This document shows positions 58,475 through 64,000 of a DNA stretch of 64,000 bases, in pieces. How positions within the stretch are numbered: the first letter of the stretch is position 1; each line of letters starts with the position of its first letter. The notes beneath the pieces were generated by a model. That model was not told the origin of the DNA, searched no databases, and was given only the letters and a program-made list of their open reading frames with translations. Origin of the DNA: Psychrobacillus sp032154225. Lineage in GTDB: Bacteria; Bacillota; Bacilli; Bacillales_A; Planococcaceae. Made by a program: the position numbers and the translations under genes. The stretch covers positions 1 through 64,000 of the forward strand of contig NZ_JALDYF010000006.1 of assembly GCF_032154225.1 (NCBI RefSeq), read 5' to 3'.

Positions 58475-61400
58475 ATGAATTTTTCGTTAAGTGAACCAAT
58501 GATAAAGAAGTTGTGCGGGGAAACGGCTTTTAAAAAAGGGAAAGTATATTATCAATCTGATAAGGTGAAGCTACAAAATTACATAGAAAACAGTCCAATG
58601 ATAGAAGCCCGTGTAAAGGGAGGAAGTAGTTTTCATGTGACTGTAAAAAACGATAAAAAAGGGGGTATAGATGCGACATGTACTTGTCCGCCATTACCGT
58701 CCTTTAATCTTTATTGTCAGCATATTGCGGCGGTTCTTTTATATGTGAAGTATATGCAGCAGGATGCTCCGCTAGCAAATAAGATGCTGGATTTGTTTGA
58801 AAAAAAGGTCGTGCGTCCAAGTGGTAGCCAGGCACATTTTGAAACAAGAGAAACACTTCATATAAAGTTTATTTGTAAGCTTGTTCATTTTGTCGAGGAT
58901 GGATATTTATTTGGCATTCAAATAAAAGCAGGTACGCAGGAATTATATACGATAAAGCGTTTAAGGGAATTTCTAAGTAAAGTTGATCAAGGGGAATCAT
59001 ATGGTTTTATTTATAATCCAGAAACTCATAGTTTTCAGCGTGAAGTAGATGCAGTAATGAAGGAATTAATGAGTATTGCTCCTAGTGATCGTTTTAGGGA
59101 AGAAGATATGATTTTTATTTACCCTTCGAACTGGGCACATTTTTTACCGTTTCTTTTGGCTGTCCCTTCGGTGGAGTTGATCTATGATGAGCATGTTTAC
59201 AGTGGTATTCGGGTGGCTAAAGAGCCTATTCCCCTTGAATTTGAATTCGATGAGGCACGGATAGATGGATATCGATTAGTCGTCAAAGGCTTACCTGAGA
59301 TTATTGTGTTACCGTCTTATAACTGTGTTCTTTCAAAGGGGAAAATGATTGAACTGCTAGAGGAAGACTGTAATCGACTAGCTGAGTTGAAACAAATGTT
59401 GGAGTTATCGGGCAATCATTATTTAGATATACAAGCCGAGCAGATGGATCATTTCATGGAAACGGTAATACCTGGTTTGATGAGAATAGGTAATGTCCAA
59501 ATAGCACAATCAGTTTCTCAGAGGCTTGTGAAAACCCCTCTTAAAGCTAAGCTTTTTTTAGATCGTGTGAAAAACCGACTACTAGCAGGAGTGGAATTTC
59601 ACTATGGCAATTTGGTCATTAATCCTTTTGAAGAAACTGGGGAAGAGCTTAAGTATAATCCTACTTTGAGACGTGAGGAAGAGAAGGAGCAACTATTTTT
59701 ACAGCTGATGGATGATAGCATGTTTACGAAAACAGATGGTGGATTTTATATACATGATGAAGAGGCAGAGTACAATTTTTTATATCATTTGGTTCCAACA
59801 CTAGAAAAATGGATCGAAATTTATGCCACTTCAGCGGTTAAGTTAAGAATTCATAAAGCATATTCAGCACCGAGGATAAAAGTGGAGTTTGATGAGAAAA
59901 CCGAGTGGTTGGCGTTTCGATTTGATATAAAAGAAATACCTGAATCAGAAATAAAAAAACTGCTATTGTCACTTGAGGAAAAACGAACATTTTATAGACT
60001 GCGAAATGGATCGTTATTATCGTTGGAGACGAAGGAATTTCAGATGCTAAATCAGTTCATCGAGGAGTTAGGCATTACAGCGGAGAACATGAACGGAGAA
60101 GCGATTCGTCTGCCATTAATAAGTGGTTTGCAATTAGTTGGTTCACTGCAAGAAGGAAATCTTCTAGAAAGTGGAGAGGCTTTTGGCAAGTTGATGAAGC
60201 AGTTAACGAATCCAAATGAGTTAGATTTTACAATTCCAGAAAGCTTGAATCCTATCCTTCGAGATTATCAAAAAGTTGGCTTTCAATGGTTTAAGATGCT
60301 TGCTCAGTACAAATTCGGTGGCATTCTTGCAGATGATATGGGACTTGGGAAAACGATACAAAGCATTACGTACATTGTATCTGTACTTCCTGAAATAAGA
60401 GAGCTAAAACTGCCAGTTTTAATCGTTTCTCCTTCTTCCCTTATTTATAATTGGCTAAATGAGTTAGAAAGATTTGCTCCAGAATTACGCGCATGTATTG
60501 TAGATGGAAATAAAGAAAAGAGGAACTCTATTTTACAAAATAGTTCGGATGTAGATGTAATCATTACGTCGTATCCAACTTTGCGAATGGATTCTTCGAT
60601 GTACTTGAATAAATCTTTTCATACGATGTTTTTGGACGAGGCGCAAGCCTTTAAAAATCCAACAACGCAAACAGCAAGAGCAGTAAAAAAAGTGCAAGCT
60701 CATTATCGTTTCGCACTTACTGGAACTCCAATAGAAAACTCTTTAGAAGAGCTTTGGTCAATTTTTCATGTTGTATTTCCTAATTTATTGCCAAGCAGAA
60801 AAGAATTTAGTGAGCTATCTAGAGAAAATATAGCGAAACGGGTTCGTCCTTTCATATTACGTAGATTAAAAAAAGATGTGTTAAAGGAGCTGCCTGAGAA
60901 AAAAGAGTTTATCCAATTATCGGAGCTAAGTTTAGAACAGAGAAAGCTGTATACTGCTTATTTAGCGGAACTTAAGCATGATACGTGGAAGCATTTAACG
61001 AAAGGGAGCTTTCGAAAAAATCGTATTAAAATCTTAGCTGGGTTAACTCGACTTCGCCAATTATGCTGTCATCCTGCATTGTTTGTAGAAGGGTATAACG
61101 GTAGTTCCGCTAAGTTCGATCAGCTAATGGAAATTTTAGAGGAAAGTCGAATAGCTGGAAGGCGAGTGTTGATTTTTTCTCAATTTACAAAAATGCTTGA
61201 TATTATAGGTAGAAAACTAGGTTATTATGGCGTACCTTATTTTTATTTGGATGGTCAAACTCCACCAGTAGAACGAGTGAAGCTATGCAGGAGATTTAAT
61301 GAAGGAGAGGGAGATTTATTTCTCATATCCTTAAAGGCTGGAGGTACAGGATTAAACCTAACTGGGGCAGATACGGTAATTCTGTATGATCTTTGGTGGA

Positions 61401-61621
61401 ACCCAGCTGTCGAGCAACAGGCTGCTGATCGTGCATATCGAATGGGACAACAAAAAGATGTGCATGTTATAAAATTAGTTGCGAAAGGTACTATTGAAGA
61501 AAAAATGAATGAGCTTCAAGAAAAAAAGAAGAATCTCATTGGAGAAATCATTCAACCTGGCCAAGAGGCACTTTCTACTTTAACGGAGCAGGATATTAAG
61601 GAAATATTGATGATAGAGTAA
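58475..61621 (+). CDS. SNF2-family helicase with N-terminal SWIM zinc finger
   Basis: A 1048-aa ATP-dependent DNA translocase. An N-terminal SWIM finger (about 65-90: CTCPPLPSFNLYCQHIAAVLLYV, CxC...CxH) is followed by a large middle region of unknown detail (about 110-590). The SNF2 N-lobe has motif I GGILADDMGLGKTIQSI near 620, motif II DEAQ in MFLDEAQAFKNP and motif III LTGTPIENSLEELWSIF. The C-lobe has VLIFSQFTKMLDIIG, LKAGGTGLNLTGAD and QQAADRAYRMGQ. SWIM-SNF2 proteins of this size are widespread in Bacillales, presumably in DNA or nucleoprotein remodelling. SD GAGGGAGG. Monocistronic. Confidence 0.93.
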   Translation: MNFSLSEPMIKKLCGETAFKKGKVYYQSDKVKLQNYIENSPMIEARVKGGSSFHVTVKNDKKGGIDATCTCPPLPSFNLYCQHIAAVLLYVKYMQQDAPLANKMLDLFEKKVVRPSGSQAHFETRETLHIKFICKLVHFVEDGYLFGIQIKAGTQELYTIKRLREFLSKVDQGESYGFIYNPETHSFQREVDAVMKELMSIAPSDRFREEDMIFIYPSNWAHFLPFLLAVPSVELIYDEHVYSGIRVAKEPIPLEFEFDEARIDGYRLVVKGLPEIIVLPSYNCVLSKGKMIELLEEDCNRLAELKQMLELSGNHYLDIQAEQMDHFMETVIPGLMRIGNVQIAQSVSQRLVKTPLKAKLFLDRVKNRLLAGVEFHYGNLVINPFEETGEELKYNPTLRREEEKEQLFLQLMDDSMFTKTDGGFYIHDEEAEYNFLYHLVPTLEKWIEIYATSAVKLRIHKAYSAPRIKVEFDEKTEWLAFRFDIKEIPESEIKKLLLSLEEKRTFYRLRNGSLLSLETKEFQMLNQFIEELGITAENMNGEAIRLPLISGLQLVGSLQEGNLLESGEAFGKLMKQLTNPNELDFTIPESLNPILRDYQKVGFQWFKMLAQYKFGGILADDMGLGKTIQSITYIVSVLPEIRELKLPVLIVSPSSLIYNWLNELERFAPELRACIVDGNKEKRNSILQNSSDVDVIITSYPTLRMDSSMYLNKSFHTMFLDEAQAFKNPTTQTARAVKKVQAHYRFALTGTPIENSLEELWSIFHVVFPNLLPSRKEFSELSRENIAKRVRPFILRRLKKDVLKELPEKKEFIQLSELSLEQRKLYTAYLAELKHDTWKHLTKGSFRKNRIKILAGLTRLRQLCCHPALFVEGYNGSSAKFDQLMEILEESRIAGRRVLIFSQFTKMLDIIGRKLGYYGVPYFYLDGQTPPVERVKLCRRFNEGEGDLFLISLKAGGTGLNLTGADTVILYDLWWNPAVEQQAADRAYRMGQQKDVHVIKLVAKGTIEEKMNELQEKKKNLIGEIIQPGQEALSTLTEQDIKEILMIE

Positions 61622-61670
61622 GTATGATGAAAGATCTCTATCTATTGAGAACTTTAAACATAGACTTTTG

Positions 61671-61715
61671 AAAGAAAGTATCAGAGGAAATGGCTATATC
61701 TTTGATACTTTCTTT
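61671..61715 (+). terminator. SNF2 gene terminator
   Basis: AAAGAAAGTATCA (61671-61683) pairs with TGATACTTTCTTT (61703-61715), followed by TG. It lies just before the TetR promoter. Confidence 0.75.
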
Positions 61716-61723
61716 TGAACAAA

Positions 61724-61752
61724 TTGACACTTACCTACTAGTAAGTTAGTAT
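61724..61752 (+). promoter_or_regulatory. promoter with palindromic operator, apparently leaderless
   Basis: TTGACA (61724-61729), 17-bp spacer, TAGTAT (61747-61752). The spacer is filled by the inverted repeat ACTTAC-N6-GTAAGT (61729-61746), a likely TetR operator. The TetR ATG at 61759 lies only 6 bases after the -10, about where transcription should begin, and there is no SD. Confidence 0.7.
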
Positions 61753-61758
61753 AAAAAT

Positions 61759-62316
61759 ATGACAAATAGAAAATCTCAAATCATCCAATTAACTATAAAA
61801 AACATCCAAGAAAAGGGATACTTATCTTTTAGCTATGATGATTTAGCAAAAGAACTGGGCGTAACGAAAGCAAGTATACACTATCACTTTGAAAAGAAAG
61901 GAGATTTAGGAGTTGCAGTTTGCGAAAAGATTCAAGCGGGTCTTGAAAAAAACTTTTTAGAAGTAGATCAAGCGGAAATAAAAATAGCAGATAAGCCATT
62001 GGAATTTATCTTAATTAGAGTTCAACAGATAGGGAATAATGGAGTATGTCCCTTATCTGCATTACAGGCAGATTATAATTATCTACCAACATCCATGCAA
62101 CAGAAAGTTCAACAAATAAGTCAACTGGAAATAAACCTTCTCGTGAGACTCCTAGCTGGAGCAAAACAAGAGGGGAGAATTCAAACTGTTGAAGATCTTG
62201 AATCATTAGCTGTTCTTCTGATTTCAAGCACAAAGGGTGGACTACAATATCGACGTGTTTTAGGAGATACATTCTTTTCAAAGGTACTTGAGCAATTTAA
62301 AGATTTATTGAAATAA
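61759..62316 (+). CDS. TetR/AcrR family transcriptional regulator
   Basis: A 185-aa regulator with the helix-turn-helix YLSFSYDDLAKELGVTKASIHYHFEKKGDLGVAV (about 21-55) and a C-terminal ligand domain with a TetR_C-like pattern (NNGVCPLSALQADYNYLP). ATG 61759 starts at the predicted transcription start with no SD, so translation may be leaderless; no better in-frame start with an SD is seen. The operator within its own promoter implies autorepression. It is 28 bp upstream of a fabF-like gene, so both are likely one unit concerned with fatty-acid or polyketide-like synthesis, or a response to such compounds. Confidence 0.88.
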   Translation: MTNRKSQIIQLTIKNIQEKGYLSFSYDDLAKELGVTKASIHYHFEKKGDLGVAVCEKIQAGLEKNFLEVDQAEIKIADKPLEFILIRVQQIGNNGVCPLSALQADYNYLPTSMQQKVQQISQLEINLLVRLLAGAKQEGRIQTVEDLESLAVLLISSTKGGLQYRRVLGDTFFSKVLEQFKDLLK

Positions 62317-62344
62317 TGGAAAAAAACAAAGGGGAGTGTTGATG

Positions 62345-63583
62345 ATGGTTCGTAGGGTAGTAGTGACTGGATATGGAGTGGTTTCACCTTTAGGAAATAG
62401 CGTGCAGGAGTTGTGGAATAATATTAAGGAAGGGAAATCAGGTATCAAAAGAATTCAATCTGATAACTTTCAAGATATTAATACACAAATTGCTGGATAT
62501 ATTACCGACTTTGATGCAGAACATTATCTCGATAAAAAAGAAATTGGGAGATATGATTTGTTTGTACAATATGCTTATGCTGCTACTAAACAAGCGTTAG
62601 ATCAAGCAAACCTTAATTTAGAAAATATTAACAAAGAACGATTCGGCGTTTATATAGGGTCGGGTATTGGTGGAATTAATACTACTTTAGATAATCATAA
62701 ATCCTTTATTGAAAATGGACCGAGAAAAGTTTCTCCTTTCATGGTTCCAATGATGATTAGTAATATGGCCGCTGGAATTGTTTCCATAAAAACGGGTTTT
62801 AGAGGTCCAAGTTATTCGCCTGTTTCTGCTTGTGCAACAGGGAATCAGGCGATTGGGGAAGCTTATTTAAATATACTGCATGGCTATTCCGATGGTATAT
62901 TAGCTGGAGGAGCAGAAGCTTCTATTAATCCATTAGCTTTTGCTGGATTTTCAAGAATGAAAGCTATGTCAACACTTAATGAGTTTCCAGAAAAGGCAAG
63001 TCGTCCATTTGACAGTGGGCGTGATGGTTTTGTCATGTCGGAAGGAGCAGGTGTTGTATTCTTAGAGGAATACGAACATGCGAAAGAAAGAGGTGCATCA
63101 ATATTAGGAGAAATTATAGGTTATGGATCAACAACTGATGCCTATCATATTACTTCCCCTGACTATAATGGAGCAGCATATGCTATGAGATTAGCTTTAG
63201 AGATGGGGAACGTTAGTCCTTCTGAAGTAAATTATATAAATGCCCATGGTACTAGTACCCCAGAGGGGGATAAATCGGAAACAAAAGCTATTAAGAGTGT
63301 TTTTGGTGCACATGCTTATAATGTAAAAGTAAGTTCTACTAAATCCATGACAGGACATCTTTTCGGAGCGGCAGGTGGTATTGAGGCTATTATAACCCTC
63401 AAAAGTATCATGGAAGACACAGCTCCTCCTACGATTAATTATGAAACGCCTGATGAAGCGTGTGATTTAGATTATGTTCCTAATCAAGCAGTAAAGACAA
63501 AAATAAACTATGCTATTTCGAACGGCTTTGGTTTTGGGGGACATAATGCCGTATTGGCGTTTAAGAAGTTTTCATCTAGTTAA
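62345..63583 (+). CDS. fabF: beta-ketoacyl-ACP synthase II (FabF-type)
   Basis: A condensing enzyme of about 412 aa that elongates acyl-ACP with malonyl-ACP. It begins VRRVVVTGYGVVSPLGN. The active-site Cys lies in SPVSACATGNQAIGEA near 163, and the catalytic His residues in NAHGTSTPEGD near 303 and SMTGHLFGAAGG near 340; GFGGHNAVLAF ends the protein. All three catalytic residues are present. SD AAAGGGGAG; ATG 62342 is equally possible. The usual housekeeping fabF lies in a fabH-fabF pair, which is absent here, so this is likely an extra copy under control of the adjacent TetR protein. Which acyl chain it makes is unknown. Confidence 0.9.
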   Translation: MVRRVVVTGYGVVSPLGNSVQELWNNIKEGKSGIKRIQSDNFQDINTQIAGYITDFDAEHYLDKKEIGRYDLFVQYAYAATKQALDQANLNLENINKERFGVYIGSGIGGINTTLDNHKSFIENGPRKVSPFMVPMMISNMAAGIVSIKTGFRGPSYSPVSACATGNQAIGEAYLNILHGYSDGILAGGAEASINPLAFAGFSRMKAMSTLNEFPEKASRPFDSGRDGFVMSEGAGVVFLEEYEHAKERGASILGEIIGYGSTTDAYHITSPDYNGAAYAMRLALEMGNVSPSEVNYINAHGTSTPEGDKSETKAIKSVFGAHAYNVKVSSTKSMTGHLFGAAGGIEAIITLKSIMEDTAPPTINYETPDEACDLDYVPNQAVKTKINYAISNGFGFGGHNAVLAFKKFSSS

Positions 63584-63633
63584 ATAGGGGGAACTAGAAG
63601 TAATAATTTCTGATATATGAATGATTAAAATCA

Positions 63634-63676
63634 AAATAAGCAATACTAGCCAAAAGCCAGTATTGCTTATTTTTTA
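63634..63676. terminator. bidirectional terminator fabF / edge gene
   Basis: AAATAAGCAATACT (63634-63647) pairs with AGTATTGCTTATTT (63659-63672), with T-runs on both sides, between convergent genes. Confidence 0.9.
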
Positions 63677-63683
63677 TCTATTA

Positions 63684-64000
63684 TTATTTTGTAAAGTTAT
63701 CAAAGTATCCTTGGATGAAGACGATAGGTGTACCTTTGTCGCCACTTCCAGAAGTTAAATCGGAAAGAGAACCGATAAGATCTGTTAGTTTTCTAGGTGT
63801 TGTACCTTGTGCTTCCATAGCACCTACAAGGTTATCATCTTTATCGTTAATGAATTGAGAAATAGCTTGTTTCAGTTCTTCGCCTCTTAAATCAGCAAAG
63901 TTATTATCAGCAAGATATTTTAGTTTCACTTCATTAGGTGTGCCATCGAGACCTGCAGTGTAAGCTGGAGATACAACTGGGTCAGCAAGTTCCCAAATCT
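63684..64000 (-). CDS. C-terminal part of an unrecognised protein (runs off the right edge)
   Basis: The frame is open from the stop at 63684 to the window edge, at least 104 codons. The edge part reads IWELADPVVSPAYTAGLDGTP, then NEVKLKYLADNNFADLRGEELKQAI and NDKDDNLVGAMEAQGTTPRKLTDLIGSL, ending FIQGYFDNFTK. It is soluble and Asp/Gly-rich near the end. I do not recognise the family. An internal GTG at 63929 is not a likely start, since the reading continues upstream in the same style. Confidence 0.7.
   Translation of the reverse strand, partial: IWELADPVVSPAYTAGLDGTPNEVKLKYLADNNFADLRGEELKQAISQFINDKDDNLVGAMEAQGTTPRKLTDLIGSLSDLTSGSGDKGTPIVFIQGYFDNFTK

Noticed and set aside
1..64000. tRNA genes, CRISPR arrays, intact insertion sequences, prophage genes
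   Set aside because: No cloverleaf with a TTCGA-type T-loop, no regularly spaced direct repeats and no transposase or phage structural motifs were seen.

Overview
This window is the replication-origin region of a low-GC Gram-positive bacterium of the order Bacillales. The gene order dnaA-dnaN-yaaA-recF-gyrB-gyrA on one side and rpmH-rnpA-yidC-jag-mnmE-mnmG-rsmG-noc-parA-parB on the other is the classic Bacillus-type origin. Noc, the spore-associated YyaC, WalRKHI-YycJ, GdpP and YyzF/RlmH all point to an endospore-forming Bacillales lineage. An HD-GYP gene directly after gyrA and the absence of remB between recF and gyrB look more like the Planococcaceae (Lysinibacillus/Psychrobacillus type) than Bacillus proper; that placement is inference. 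Relative to the usual map orientation the window is reversed: genes left of about 10.2 kb run leftwards, and most genes right of it run rightwards, as expected for two diverging replication arms.

Layout: 1-120 holds the promoter and 5' leader of an rRNA operon that continues off the left edge. 240-10170 is the dnaA-side replication block. 8656-8826 and 10171-10657 are the two DnaA-box regions that make up oriC. 10658-19707 carries ribosome, RNase P, membrane insertion, tRNA modification and chromosome segregation genes, with parS sites at 17020 and 19524. 19775-23943 carries small membrane and GTPase genes plus yyaC. 24113-31569 is rpsF-ssb-rpsR, yybS-gdpP-rplI-dnaB and purA. 31922-41346 is a LysM-G5-M23 cell-wall hydrolase, the walRKHIJ operon, htrA, yyzF and rlmH.

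Immediately after rlmH the composition changes. A segment of about 5.5 kb (41348-46902) is bounded by the real rlmH 3' end and by a 20/22-identical degenerate copy of that 3' end at 46881. This is the same gene end that SCC elements use as attachment site in staphylococci. The segment contains a decayed AlbA/Schlafen-type gene and three intact, clearly GC-richer genes: a siderophore-binding lipoprotein, an AraC regulator fused to a binding domain related to that lipoprotein, and a YumC-like ferredoxin/flavodoxin reductase. Each has a Fur-box-like palindrome in front of it. I read it as a horizontally acquired, iron-regulated siderophore-use island lacking its own recombinase and its own permease.

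From 47 kb onwards the region is an accessory/metabolic mix: a divergent SDR/TetR pair, a RhuM-family relic, a Dph6-like PP-loop ATPase, malate:quinone oxidoreductase, an ECF S component divergent from an AraC-DUF1835-like regulator, a DUF4358-MBOAT-DHHW surface O-acetylation operon, PgeF, a TM2 protein, a GNAT, a SWIM-SNF2 helicase, a TetR gene with an apparently leaderless mRNA next to a FabF-type ketosynthase, and the C-terminal part of an unrecognised protein at the right edge. No tRNA, CRISPR array or intact insertion sequence was seen.
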